This document shows, one piece after another, positions 1 to 9,774 of a stretch of 64,000 nucleotides of DNA. Source of the stretch: Acinetobacter sp. CFCC 10889 (GTDB lineage Bacteria > Pseudomonadota > Gammaproteobacteria > Pseudomonadales > Moraxellaceae); assembly GCF_003268395.1 (NCBI RefSeq), contig NZ_LQXQ01000015.1, positions 22,467-86,466 of the forward strand. Direction: 5' to 3'. Made by a program: the position numbers and the translations under genes. The notes under the pieces were generated by a model that did no database searches, was not told where the DNA came from, and was given only the letters and a program-made list of their open reading frames with translations. How positions within the stretch are numbered: position 1 is the stretch's first letter; each line of letters starts with the position of its first letter.

Positions 1-789
1 AGTATCGACTTTAATATCTGTGGCTTTGTCTTTTTGTTCTAATTTCTGATAATTGACACGTAGTTTTTCTAAATCTTGAGCATTTCCCTGACGAATAAAT
101 TGTTGATTTGGATAACTTAAATTATGATTCCAAAAATCAGAAAATACACTATTGGCATGTTGAACGGCTGTGCCAAAAAATAGAATATCCATATCAGTGA
201 ACTGGAATGATTCACTGGCATCAAAATATTCACTACTAATATTGCGCCCACCTGTCACTGCAATAATGCCATCAGCAATGATCAATTTATTATGCATACG
301 ATGGTTAATTTGTTGTAAGCGGAAAATATAATCTAAAAATCTTAAATTTCTGAATTTATAAGGATTATAAAGTTTAATTTCGATATTTGGATGGGTGCTT
401 AATGCTTTGAGTTGTTTATCAATTTTGGTTCCATTTTGATCATCAATCAGTAACCGAACTTTTACACCACGGTCTGCAGCTTTGAGTAATTCATGCAGCA
501 TTAAATTACCAATAAAATCATCTGCCCAGATGTAATATTGTAAGTCTAAATTATATTTGGCTTGGCGAATCAGGTGAATACGTGCCGCAATACTTTGAAA
601 AGCTTCACTCATTGCCAAATAAGCAGTTAAACCCTGTTGTAATTTATGTTCAACATTTTGATCAGTTAACCAGTGCTGGCTGTGGACTTCGGTTGGTGCT
701 TCATTTTTAGATTGATTCATAGGCAAACTGCATCCAGATAAAAGGCTAAAACTTAAACTAAGAGCAATTAAATACGGAACATGTTTCAT
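1..789 (-). CDS. Phospholipase D-family lipoprotein, ClsC-like (partial)
   Basis: The gene runs off the window start, so only about the first 263 residues are present. It begins with ATG at 789 and a lipoprotein signal with lipobox LLSGC, so the mature protein is probably lipid-anchored. The first HKD motif is visible as HNKLIIADG followed by GGRN, the arrangement seen in ClsC/YmdC-type cardiolipin synthases (HxKx4D plus GGRN). The second HKD motif lies outside the window. The family transfers phosphatidyl groups to make cardiolipin or hydrolyses phospholipids. The gene is divergent from the formaldehyde dehydrogenase, with about 120 bp between them. The family call is firm; the exact substrate is not visible. 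Confidence 0.8.
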   Translation of the reverse strand, partial: MKHVPYLIALSLSFSLLSGCSLPMNQSKNEAPTEVHSQHWLTDQNVEHKLQQGLTAYLAMSEAFQSIAARIHLIRQAKYNLDLQYYIWADDFIGNLMLHELLKAADRGVKVRLLIDDQNGTKIDKQLKALSTHPNIEIKLYNPYKFRNLRFLDYIFRLQQINHRMHNKLIIADGIIAVTGGRNISSEYFDASESFQFTDMDILFFGTAVQHANSVFSDFWNHNLSYPNQQFIRQGNAQDLEKLRVNYQKLEQKDKATDIKVDT

Positions 790-906
790 TCTTATGGGAA
801 TTTGGGCGATTTAAAGAAATCATAACATTAGTTATTGGTTGAATCAGCAAAGGAAAAAAGGTTACTGTAGCTAATCTGTTAATGAACTGATTTTTATAAA
901 GGATGA

Positions 907-2022
<1,116 letters not shown>

Positions 2023-2045
2023 GTTAAAAAATCAATATTTACCCA

Positions 2046-2076
2046 AATCAGTGCTATTTCGGTAGCACTGATTTTT
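2046..2076 (+). terminator. Rho-independent terminator after frmA
   Basis: An 11-bp perfect stem AATCAGTGCTA/TAGCACTGATT with a six-base loop TTTCGG is followed by a short T run. It lies 23 bases after the frmA stop codon. Confidence 0.85.
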
Positions 2077-2183
2077 ATGTTTGTTTGATTTTAAAGAGTG
2101 AAAGTGAATTGTCGTTGCAGAAACCACACATTTATAAATAAAAAATTTGTTATATTTAAATTTTTAAAATTTAGTTTATCTTT

Positions 2184-2636
2184 ATGAAAAATATTGTATT
2201 TTTGGCTATAATTGCTGCATCACTCAGCGCATGTGCTGTCGTTTCAAATCAACAGTCACAATCTTCAAATCAAGATGCTCCGCCAAGCATCGGTATGGCA
2301 AATCCTGCAAGCAAATATTGTGTCGAACAAGGTGGACGTTCTGAAATTGTAAAAGAAGCACAGGGCGAAGTGGGTTATTGCCATTTGAAAGATGGTCAAA
2401 AAGTTGAAGAATGGGCACTATTCCGTCAAAGCCAAGCTCAATGTATTGATGTTGAAGCGAAAAAATTAATCGGACAATCTGATCTTGCCGATGCACAGCT
2501 CAAACAACTGACCAAAGCAGAACACATTCGCCGTGTTGGACCAAATCAAGCAATGACCATGGATTACCGTTCAGATCGTTTGACTTTGCTGATTGAGCCA
2601 AGCACGAAAAAAATTCTACAAGCGAGTTGTGGTTGA
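2184..2636 (+). CDS. DUF333-type small lipoprotein
   Basis: This 150-residue protein starts with a signal peptide ending in the lipobox LSAC, so it is predicted to be a lipoprotein. After a short Gln/Ser-rich linker comes a DUF333-like core (MANPASKYCVEQGG, then GYCHLKDGQKVEEWALFR). That core is found in small putative hemolysin or META-associated lipoproteins of Gram-negative bacteria. The C-terminal half contains a separate region ending in a cysteine. Its biochemical role is not known. The ribosome binding site is weak, but no other start fits the signal peptide. It stands alone between two terminators. Confidence 0.75.
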   Translation: MKNIVFLAIIAASLSACAVVSNQQSQSSNQDAPPSIGMANPASKYCVEQGGRSEIVKEAQGEVGYCHLKDGQKVEEWALFRQSQAQCIDVEAKKLIGQSDLADAQLKQLTKAEHIRRVGPNQAMTMDYRSDRLTLLIEPSTKKILQASCG

Positions 2637-2646
2637 TATTTGACGA

Positions 2647-2686
2647 TAAAAGCCAAGATTGAAATACCTTGATTGCAATCTTGGCT
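2647..2686 (-). terminator. Terminator of the ABC-F gene
   Basis: The 11-bp inverted repeat AGCCAAGATTG/CAATCTTGGCT is followed, read on the minus strand, by TTTTAT. It lies just downstream of the ABC-F stop codon and faces the DUF333 gene. Confidence 0.7.
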
Positions 2687-2718
2687 GAAAAATGTGTTGA
2701 ATTTTATACCTTTAAATA

Positions 2719-4299
2719 TCAAGTCAGTTCATAGTGCTGTGAAATCATACATTGATCAACAAAAGCTTGATCATGAGAAACCAAAATCACTGCACCTGTA
2801 AAATCAGCAATGGCATTCGCCAATAATTCACGTGAATCAAGATCCAAATGGTTTTCAGGCTCATCCAATAACAATAGATCAATCGCCTGTTCAGATTGAC
2901 TCAAGGCAAGTAATGCAACCTTAAGTTTTTCACCACCACTTAAATGTTTGATTTCCAAGGTCGCTTTATCACCACGTAAACGTAATTGACCCAACAAATT
3001 ACGCCATTCTGTATCTGAAAAGTTGGTGTTAAACGGCTTTAAATTATCAATAGCATTCCGTTTGGGATCTAAAAAACTAAAATTTTGATCCAAATAAACT
3101 GAACGTCCTGCGACAAATACAGGATCATCACCAACAAAATTTTGCTGATGAATCATATCAAGTAAAGTTGATTTTCCTGCACCATTTTGACCGATCAAAT
3201 GGAGTTTTTCACCCGCATGCAGAGCAAAATGAATCGGGGATTGTATGCCAAACGGTAAAATAAAATCTGTAAAACGCAGTAATTCTCCTGTTTTTTGTGA
3301 GGGTGCTATAAATTGTAAGCGCTGTGATTTTACATGGATTTGCTGACTTTGTGTTTCAGCCAAACGTTGCGAAATTTCAGATATTTGTCTGCTGTGTTGT
3401 TGCTTAAGTTTAGCAAAACTTTGACCTGCTTGTTCCTTGTTAAAATCCATTAAAATTTTGGCTTGGGAGCTATTTTCACGTAAACGCTGTCCTTGATTTT
3501 GTCTTTTTTGCGCTTTCATCAAACTTGTGTGTTGTTGCTGTTTTACCTGTTTCACCTGACGTTTTTGCTGTTGAATTGATTGTGTTAAGGCTTCGGTTTG
3601 TGCTGTAACATGCTGCTGATATAGATGAAAATTCCCATGAATATGTTGAATGCCATGCGCATTTAGCGCATAAATATGCTGCATATTATTCAGTAGATCT
3701 TGATCATGGCTGATCACCAAAACACCCGCAGGATGGTCTAAAATCGACTGTCGCAACCATAAACGACTCGCCTGATCGAGATGATTACTCGGTTCATCCA
3801 ACAATAAATAATGATCTTTCTTTTGAAAAAGTGCACAAAGTGCCAAACGTGTTTTTTGCCCCTCACTTAATTGTGCAATGGGAAAATTCAAATCTGTGGG
3901 TAAATTTGCCTGATCAAGCAAATTTTGCCATTCATGTGGTAAATGCCAAATATCTTCAACAGTTTCATAGTCTTCGATACTTGCAAGCCCCTGTTCAATT
4001 CGTTGAAAAATCTGCTGCAAATGCTCAATACCCAAGGCTTGAGCAATATTTTCAGCGTGCAGTCGATAGAGTTGTGGCAAATAGGCATACGGCGTATTCC
4101 ATATGATTTGTCCACTGCTCTGAAAATTATCCGATTGAAAACCTTGTAAAAGTTGCATGAGCAAGGACTTGCCTTGACCATTTTGACCAATCAAAGCACT
4201 CGCTTGTTGCGGATATAGGCTGAAATTCAGATTTTTGAATAAAAGCTGATTGGGAAACTCTAAGCTGAGTTGTGAAATGATACATGCCTGTTGAGTCAT
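2719..4299 (-). CDS. ABC-F family ATPase
   Basis: This protein has two ABC ATPase domains and no membrane segments, as in ABC-F translation factors that act at the ribosomal E site. Domain 1 has Walker A GQNGQGKS (residues 38-45), signature LSEGQKTRLAL and Walker B LLLDEPSNHLD. Domain 2 has GQNGAGKS, LSGGEKLKVALL and LLLDEPENHLD. The linker between them is a Gln/Lys-rich probable coiled coil, the usual interdomain arm. I chose the ATG at 4299 because GAGG lies six bases upstream; the frame also has an ATG at 4311 that overlaps this site. Whether it protects against antibiotics or acts as a housekeeping factor (Uup/YheS-like) cannot be decided. A long untranslated leader precedes it. Confidence 0.85.
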   Translation of the reverse strand: MTQQACIISQLSLEFPNQLLFKNLNFSLYPQQASALIGQNGQGKSLLMQLLQGFQSDNFQSSGQIIWNTPYAYLPQLYRLHAENIAQALGIEHLQQIFQRIEQGLASIEDYETVEDIWHLPHEWQNLLDQANLPTDLNFPIAQLSEGQKTRLALCALFQKKDHYLLLDEPSNHLDQASRLWLRQSILDHPAGVLVISHDQDLLNNMQHIYALNAHGIQHIHGNFHLYQQHVTAQTEALTQSIQQQKRQVKQVKQQQHTSLMKAQKRQNQGQRLRENSSQAKILMDFNKEQAGQSFAKLKQQHSRQISEISQRLAETQSQQIHVKSQRLQFIAPSQKTGELLRFTDFILPFGIQSPIHFALHAGEKLHLIGQNGAGKSTLLDMIHQQNFVGDDPVFVAGRSVYLDQNFSFLDPKRNAIDNLKPFNTNFSDTEWRNLLGQLRLRGDKATLEIKHLSGGEKLKVALLALSQSEQAIDLLLLDEPENHLDLDSRELLANAIADFTGAVILVSHDQAFVDQCMISQHYELT

Positions 4300-4554
4300 A
4301 GAAAACCTCATAAAACAGGATGTACAAAATATTGAATTTTATCAATAAAAAATATTTATCGAGAGGCAATTTTCAAGCAATAACACATTTCATTTTCAAA
4401 AACACATAAAGATCAGAGAAAATAATTGCTTGAATATATAGACAAAGTCACGCATTCAGACATTTTGCACATCAAAAAAATTAAAAATAGGAATTTGATG
4501 AGAAAATGACTTACTTCATTGGCGTTACTCTTGTAGAGATAGAGGAGAGGGTTT

Positions 4555-4582
4555 ATTGTATAAAAATACTGCAATTTGTCAA
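4555..4582 (-). promoter_or_regulatory. Probable sigma-70 promoter of the ABC-F gene
   Basis: On the minus strand TTGACA (4582-4577) is followed after 16 bases by TACAAT (4560-4555). This is a near-consensus promoter. It would give a 5' untranslated leader of roughly 250 bases before the ATG at 4299. The rest of this 360-bp gap is AT-rich, with small hairpin potential (CATCAAA...TTTGATG on the minus strand). Confidence 0.65.
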
Positions 4583-4595
4583 ATCTATATGACTT

Positions 4596-4628
4596 AAAAA
4601 ATAAAAACCCAAGCGTACTCAGGTTTTT
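4596..4628 (-). terminator. Terminator of the aminotransferase gene
   Basis: Read on the minus strand, AAAACCTGAG pairs with CTTGGGTTTT (two wobble pairs, short loop) and is followed by TATTTTTT. It lies about 30 bases after the aminotransferase stop codon. Confidence 0.75.
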
Positions 4629-4659
4629 AGCAACTTTTAAAGCATCATGTCAAAAATCA

Positions 4660-5865
4660 TTAAGCAGATGCTTTGATCACTTCAGCAAATGCATTTGCCA
4701 CAGCATCAATATTGTTCAGGTTTAGACCTGCTGCACACATACGACCACTACGCACAAGGTAGATTCCGTACTGATCTTTCAGTGTATCGACTTGTGCTGC
4801 CGTTAAACCTGTATAGCTGAACATGCCTTGTTGTTTCACAAGATAGCTAAAATCACGTTCAGGCAATGCTGCTTCAAGTTTGGTTTTAAGCAATTCACGC
4901 ATTTGAATAATACGTTCACGCATTTCCTGTAGCTCAGCTTTCCAATTGGCAGCCAAAGTTTCATCATGCAAAACATTATCGACGATCAATGCACCTGTTG
5001 TTGCAGGGCTTGAATAAATACGGCGAACTGTTGCTTTGAGCTGACCCAAAACTTTTTGTGCTGTCTCTTGATCATCACAAACAAAGCTTAGACCGCCAAC
5101 ACGCTCACCATAGAGCGAGAAAATTTTAGAGAAAGAATTACTGACAATAAAGTTCATGCCTGATTTGTCCAAGGCACGAATCGCATAAGCATCTTCTTCC
5201 AAACCTTGTCCAAAACCTTGATAAGCAATGTCCAAGAATGGAATAAGATCACGAGCTTTCAGCACTTCAATAACACGATCCCACTCAGCAGGGGTTAAAT
5301 CTGCACCTGTTGGGTTATGGCAACATGGATGAAGCAATACGATGCCTTTTGCAGGAATCGCATTTAGATCTTCAAGCATCGCTTCGATGTTGACGCCATT
5401 GCTTGCAGCATCAAAATAACGATAGAAATGTGAATTTACACCTGCACCATTAAAGATCGCAATATGGTTATCCCAAGTCGGTTGGCTGACCCAAATATCT
5501 GATTCAGGGAAATATTTTTTCAAGAAATCTGCGCCAACTTTTAATGCGCCCGAACCACCTAAAGTTTGAATCGTCACTACACGACCATCTTGACGTGCTT
5601 GAGAGTTTTCACCAAATACCAATGCTTGAGTCGCTTGATTATAGGTTTTAGAACCATCCATTGGCAGATAAAGTTTCACTTTATCATTTAAAGGTTCGAT
5701 ATTTTTAAGTGCAGTTTTTACAGCATTGAGCTGAGGGACAATACTGTCCTCATTGTAATATAAACCGATACTTAAATTTACTTTTTGCGCTCGTTCATCC
5801 TTACTGTATTCTTCCATCAATGAAAGAATTGGATCACCCGCATAAGGATCGACATGTTGAAACAT
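4660..5865 (-). CDS. tyrB: Aromatic/aspartate aminotransferase, class I
   Basis: A PLP enzyme of fold type I, about 401 residues. It moves amino groups between glutamate and aromatic or aspartate keto acids, the last step in Phe and Tyr synthesis. Visible motifs are [12 protein letters not shown], the [10 protein letters not shown] loop, the PLP-lysine region [16 protein letters not shown] and the C-terminal arginine in [13 protein letters not shown] start it at the ATG at 5865, which follows AGGA by nine bases. The open frame extends 23 codons upstream, but those codons overlap a likely promoter. The symbol is by similarity; aspC-type activity is equally possible from sequence alone. Confidence 0.85.
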   Translation of the reverse strand: MFQHVDPYAGDPILSLMEEYSKDERAQKVNLSIGLYYNEDSIVPQLNAVKTALKNIEPLNDKVKLYLPMDGSKTYNQATQALVFGENSQARQDGRVVTIQTLGGSGALKVGADFLKKYFPESDIWVSQPTWDNHIAIFNGAGVNSHFYRYFDAASNGVNIEAMLEDLNAIPAKGIVLLHPCCHNPTGADLTPAEWDRVIEVLKARDLIPFLDIAYQGFGQGLEEDAYAIRALDKSGMNFIVSNSFSKIFSLYGERVGGLSFVCDDQETAQKVLGQLKATVRRIYSSPATTGALIVDNVLHDETLAANWKAELQEMRERIIQMRELLKTKLEAALPERDFSYLVKQQGMFSYTGLTAAQVDTLKDQYGIYLVRSGRMCAAGLNLNNIDAVANAFAEVIKASA

Positions 5866-5904
5866 GATTGAAAGTCCTAAATCAAACGAAGTTATTGTGT
5901 CTAG

Positions 5905-5934
5905 ATAATATAAGCGATATTTGCGCTGACTCAA
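5905..5934 (-). promoter_or_regulatory. Probable promoter of the aminotransferase gene
   Basis: On the minus strand TTGAGT (5934-5929) is followed after 18 bases by TATTAT (5910-5905). The spacer holds a small inverted repeat AGCG/CGCT that could be an operator. Its position supports the downstream ATG as the true start. Confidence 0.45.
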
Positions 5935-6156
5935 TAAAGGATTGCAGATAATTTTTTATAAATTGCTCAATTTTTCTTTTTAAAAGGCAAATGGAGTGTG
6001 TATTTCATAGGGAAAGGTCTAAAAAATTAATAACAGCCAAGATACTTTGAAATATAAAACAATATTACGGGAGAGATACAATAAATTATTGTTCAAATTT
6101 ACAGATGTTGCGATGATAGCCATCTCTTTGTAGTAATACATGATTTGGATGTTTCT

Positions 6157-6921
6157 ATGTTATTAAATTATCAACTTCACCAACCACCGCATGATCAGCA
6201 AAAAACACCTCTTGTGCTTATACATGGTTTATTTGGTAGTTTGAGTAACTTAGGTGTAATTGCACGTGCGTTATATGAAAAATATCCTGTGATCCAAGTC
6301 GATGTACGTAATCATGGTCAGTCACCACATACAGATGAAATGAATTATGCAGTAATGGCACAAGATATTTTAGACACTCTAGATCATTTGAATATTCAAC
6401 AATTTTCTGTGATTGGGCATAGTATGGGGGGTAAAATTTCAATGAAATTAACAGAACTCGCACCTGAGCGATTACAACAATTGGTGATTTTGGATATTGC
6501 ACCATTTGGCTATCAAGAAAATCACCATGACCAAATTTTTAAAGCATTATTTGCAGTTAAAGATGCTCATATAAACAGCCGTAAAGAAGCGACTGAAATT
6601 ATGCGCAATTATTTACAAGAAGAAATGGTGATTCAATTTCTATTAAAATCATGGAGTAAAGGGCAATGGTTATTTAATGTGGATGCTTTATCTGTACATT
6701 ATGATGATATTTTATCTTGGACAGATGTTTCGCCATGGGGGAAACCAACATTATTTATTCGTGGTGCAAAATCACCTTATATTGCAAAAGATAACTACTT
6801 AAATGCGATTCATTCTCAATTTATTAATGCAGAGATTCAGACCGTGGATAATGCTGGGCATTGGTTGCATGCTGAGAAACCTGAACAAGTATTCAGCTAT
6901 ATTCAAAATTATTTAAATTAA
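6157..6921 (+). CDS. Alpha/beta hydrolase, YbfF-like esterase
   Basis: A 254-residue alpha/beta hydrolase that resembles the E. coli acyl esterase YbfF. The oxyanion region is VLIHGLFGS, the nucleophile elbow GHSMGG, and the probable catalytic histidine lies in NAGHWLHAEKP near the C terminus. An aspartate that could complete the triad cannot be assigned by eye. The start is taken as ATG 6157; the frame can also open at TTG 6145, but ATG gives the normal family N terminus. No signal peptide is present, so the protein is probably cytoplasmic. It is monocistronic, followed by a large inverted repeat with a T run. Confidence 0.8.
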   Translation: MLLNYQLHQPPHDQQKTPLVLIHGLFGSLSNLGVIARALYEKYPVIQVDVRNHGQSPHTDEMNYAVMAQDILDTLDHLNIQQFSVIGHSMGGKISMKLTELAPERLQQLVILDIAPFGYQENHHDQIFKALFAVKDAHINSRKEATEIMRNYLQEEMVIQFLLKSWSKGQWLFNVDALSVHYDDILSWTDVSPWGKPTLFIRGAKSPYIAKDNYLNAIHSQFINAEIQTVDNAGHWLHAEKPEQVFSYIQNYLN

Positions 6922-6977
6922 GTTATAGATTTATTTAAAATAAATAATGAATTATATTAATCGTTGTTAAAAATATT

Positions 6978-7043
6978 AGGTAATCAAACTATTTGAAAAA
7001 CAATACAATAAGCAAATAGTTTGAATTGCCTAAATTCTTTTTT
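6978..7043 (+). terminator. Large inverted repeat with T run, likely terminator
   Basis: The arms AGGTAATCAAACTATTTG (6978-6995) and CAAATAGTTTGAATTGCCT (7013-7031) match except for one wobble or mismatch and one bulged base. They are separated by 17 bases. TTCTTTTTT follows at 7035-7043. The arms are longer than an ordinary terminator, so a small palindromic repeat element is an alternative. Confidence 0.55.
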
Positions 7044-7315
7044 ATATAATAAATTTAATTAATAAAAATTAAGTTAATTTCAAATAAAAACAATATCTTA
7101 AATTTAATTTTTTATTTAATCTTAAGTTAAGGCAGCATAAATATTTATAATACGACTAAAGTGTGATATATTTCACATATTGTTTTGATTTTAAATAGTG
7201 CTTAGTATTTTTTATTTTACTTATGTTTTTTAGGACAAACTGTGCTGAAAAATGCTTGAAAACCTATACATTTTTAAAAAATCATCTTATATTAATTGTG
7301 TGCTGAATATTAAAT

Positions 7316-7341
7316 CAAATTTCGTCTTATACCGAAATTTG
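7316..7341. promoter_or_regulatory. 9-bp inverted repeat upstream of the c-di-GMP gene
   Basis: CAAATTTCG and CGAAATTTG form perfect arms separated by eight bases, ending 56 bases before the start codon. This could be a repressor site or an mRNA hairpin in the leader. No regulator is implied by the neighbours. Confidence 0.35.
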
Positions 7342-7397
7342 GTATTTAATTTCTGAAAAATACTGATCAATAAATGTTATTTGTAAAAGGATAGTTT

Positions 7398-9533
7398 ATG
7401 GCTATGTTAGATTTGCCTCATGATTCACCTTTGAGTCAGGCGGATACACCACAAACAACACTACCTGTTGCAAAAACAGTGATCAGTGATGAAGTTAAAC
7501 TCAACCTCGATCTATTACCGCACTTGATTTGGATTCAACGTGGTGATGCAAGCTATTGTAATAATGCTTTAAAAGATTATATCGGTGTAGAACATCAAAA
7601 TATTCCTTATTGTGATCTAACGAAATGTGTCTACCAAGAAGATGCTGAACATTTATATAACTTGTGGAATAATGCCCAAAAAACAGGGCAAAAATTTGAA
7701 AAAGAATGCCGTATCCGAGACAACCAAGGTCATTATCATTGGTTTTTGTTGATTGCACAAAGTCATAGTATCAAGCCTGATCAGTTTGATTGGACGGTTA
7801 CATGTACCAATATTCATGAGCGAGCAGTGTTGTTGCGTGAAACGGCTGATACATTGCGTGCGCATACGGATATGCTTGATGTCAGTGTGGATTGCATTAA
7901 GATTGTACGACCAAATGGTACGGTTTCTCATATGAATCGTTCAGGTTGTATCGCATTATTGGGGCAGGAGAAAGTCAAAAAATTTGATATGGAATGGTTA
8001 AGTCTTTTGCCACCTGAGGTACGAGACAAAGGGCAAGTGGCGATTACTGCTGCTGCAAAAGGTAAAAATGCACGTTTTGCAGGGATGAGTGGTAATGGCG
8101 ATGCACGTCAATATTGGGATAATATTTTAACGCCTGTCGTCAATGAAGATGGTCAAACCACCAGTATTTTATGTGTTTCAAGAGATATTACCTTACAACG
8201 AATTGCAGAAAATAAATTACGAATTAGTAGTGAGCGTGATGAGCTTACGGGCTTAATGAATCGCCGTTCTTTTAAACAACAATTGAAAAAATCTTTACTC
8301 AAAGCCAAAACCAATAAACAAAAACTGGGCTTGATGCTGATTGACTTGGATCATTTTAAACACATTAATGATACCTTAGGGCATCCTGCAGGTGATCATT
8401 TGTTACGTATTTTATCTAAGCGTTTGAACCGTAGCTGCGATGAAAATACTTATGTTGCTCGTTTGGGTGGAGATGAATTTGCAGTTGTTGTCAATAATTT
8501 ACAAGATATTGAACATTTTGAATGCGCTGCACAAACAGTCTTAAAACAGTTAGATTTACCGATTACTTATGCAGGTAAATTAATCAATGGGGGAATGAGT
8601 ATTGGTTGTGCTCTATACCCAAATGATGCGAAAGACAGTTCAAATTTATTAAAATATGCAGATACCGCTTTAAATAATCTAAAAGATGGTGGGCGTGGTG
8701 GTGTACGTTTCTTTAGTCAGGAAATGCTTGAAATTACCATTCAAAAAGCGGCGCAATTAGAAACAGCACGCCAGATTGTTCGTGACAATAGTATCGAACC
8801 ATATTATCAACCTAAAGTGAACTTAGAAACAGGTAGGATCATTAGTTTTGAGGCGTTATTACGTTGGAAACACCCTGAATTAGGCATTCAATTGCCCGGT
8901 TCAGTGGCAGAAGCATTTAATGATTATGAACTTGCTACAAAAATTGCTGAAACCATGCATCTAAAAATTTTTAGTGATATGGCATGTTGGATTCAATGTG
9001 GCTTAGATGTTGTTCCTGTTTCGATTAATGCTTCACCTGTTGAATTTATGCGGGATAATTACGCTGAAATTTTATTGAAACGCCTTGAAAAATACCAAAT
9101 ACCTTATCACTTGGTTGAAATAGAAATCACCGAACATATTCTGGCTGAACGTGGTTATATCTATGTAGCTCGTGCATTAAATAAATTGAAACAAGTGGGT
9201 GTGCGTATTGCACTAGATGACTTTGGTACAGGGCATTCATCTTTAACCCATTTACATGATTACCCTGTAGATAGTTTAAAAATCGACTGTGGTTTTGTAC
9301 ATCGTATGAATAGTGAATTGCCAATTCATGCGATTGTGCAAGGTATTTCGCAACTTGGACCAATTTTATCTTTGGATATTATTGCAGAAGGGATTGAGAC
9401 AGAAGAACAATTGGAAAGTTTGAAACAAGTCGGTTGTAGTCTGGGGCAAGGTTTTTTGTTTAGTCGTGCAATAGATGCATCAAATGTTGTGGAAATGTTG
9501 AGCAAAAATCACTTGGAAATAAAAAAGGATTAA
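7398..9533 (+). CDS. PAS-GGDEF-EAL c-di-GMP signalling protein
   Basis: This 711-residue cytoplasmic protein has two PAS-like regions (about 35-145 and 155-275), a GGDEF domain (about 280-445) and an EAL domain (about 455-700). The cyclase motif is intact (LGGDEF near residue 356). No RxxD inhibition site sits at the usual spacing upstream. The EAL domain keeps EALLR (near 485), the Asn of SINAS, EITEH, DDFGTG, DSLKID and IAEGIET, so the phosphodiesterase could be active. It could therefore make or degrade c-di-GMP depending on the PAS signal. There are no membrane segments. RBS AAGGA precedes the ATG. The gene stands alone. Confidence 0.9.
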   Translation: MAMLDLPHDSPLSQADTPQTTLPVAKTVISDEVKLNLDLLPHLIWIQRGDASYCNNALKDYIGVEHQNIPYCDLTKCVYQEDAEHLYNLWNNAQKTGQKFEKECRIRDNQGHYHWFLLIAQSHSIKPDQFDWTVTCTNIHERAVLLRETADTLRAHTDMLDVSVDCIKIVRPNGTVSHMNRSGCIALLGQEKVKKFDMEWLSLLPPEVRDKGQVAITAAAKGKNARFAGMSGNGDARQYWDNILTPVVNEDGQTTSILCVSRDITLQRIAENKLRISSERDELTGLMNRRSFKQQLKKSLLKAKTNKQKLGLMLIDLDHFKHINDTLGHPAGDHLLRILSKRLNRSCDENTYVARLGGDEFAVVVNNLQDIEHFECAAQTVLKQLDLPITYAGKLINGGMSIGCALYPNDAKDSSNLLKYADTALNNLKDGGRGGVRFFSQEMLEITIQKAAQLETARQIVRDNSIEPYYQPKVNLETGRIISFEALLRWKHPELGIQLPGSVAEAFNDYELATKIAETMHLKIFSDMACWIQCGLDVVPVSINASPVEFMRDNYAEILLKRLEKYQIPYHLVEIEITEHILAERGYIYVARALNKLKQVGVRIALDDFGTGHSSLTHLHDYPVDSLKIDCGFVHRMNSELPIHAIVQGISQLGPILSLDIIAEGIETEEQLESLKQVGCSLGQGFLFSRAIDASNVVEMLSKNHLEIKKD

Positions 9534-9547
9534 TTTAAAAAAAATAC

Positions 9548-9576
9548 TTGTCAAATGTAGCAAGTACGAGTATTTT
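9548..9576 (+). promoter_or_regulatory. Probable promoter of the DAHP synthase leader transcript
   Basis: TTGTCA (9548-9553) and TATTTT (9571-9576) are separated by 17 bases. A transcript from here would begin near 9583, about 24 bases before the first leader peptide. This is the expected distance for an attenuated leader. Confidence 0.5.
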
Positions 9577-9606
9577 AAGTTTATACAGATTTTATATGTG
9601 AATAAA

Positions 9607-9666
9607 ATGCAAGTTAATCCTTTGATCAATAACGTATCTTATTATTTTTGGCAATTTTTTAAATAG
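9607..9666 (+). CDS. Leader peptide 1 of the DAHP synthase attenuator
   Basis: This 19-codon frame encodes MQVNPLINNVSYYFWQFFK and stops at TAG 9664-9666. Six of residues 12-18 are Tyr, Phe or Trp. The run is placed immediately before the stop, as in pheL- and trpL-type leader peptides, whose ribosome stalling senses charged tRNA. It is followed 47 bases later by a terminator with competing pairings, upstream of an aromatic-pathway gene. The ribosome binding site is weak (GTGA eight bases upstream). Position, composition and context all agree; expression is inferred, not seen. Confidence 0.75.
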   Translation: MQVNPLINNVSYYFWQFFK

Positions 9667-9739
9667 TTGCCTGAATACGTTTGGGCATAAAGTTGCCCTT
9701 CAAAGTTAATACCTGATCGGCAACCCCGATCAGTTTTTT
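9650..9739 (+). promoter_or_regulatory. Transcription attenuator with competing hairpins
   Basis: A terminator is formed by CTGATCGG (9713-9720) and CCGATCAG (9726-9733), followed by six T. The sequence GGCAAC (9719-9724) overlaps its left arm and loop. It can pair instead with either copy of GTTGCC (9666-9671 or 9692-9697). Each copy can itself be sequestered: GGCAA at 9650-9654, inside the leader Trp-Gln codons, pairs with TTGCC at 9667-9671, and GGGCA at 9683-9687 pairs with TGCCC at 9694-9698. A ribosome stalled on the aromatic codons would cover 9650-9654 and free GTTGCC, so the antiterminator could form. This follows the classical attenuation logic; the pairings are inferred by eye. Confidence 0.7.
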
Positions 9740-9774
9740 ATGCATTTAATTTTAGATTTTTTTTGGAGAATACA

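Larger units (their letters stand above)
6922..7397. other. Long AT-rich intergenic region
   Basis: About 475 bases without a credible gene. It holds the large inverted repeat at 6978-7031 and a 9-bp inverted repeat near the start of the c-di-GMP gene. I recognise nothing else apart from AT-rich sequence that probably carries the promoter of the downstream gene. Confidence 0.7.
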
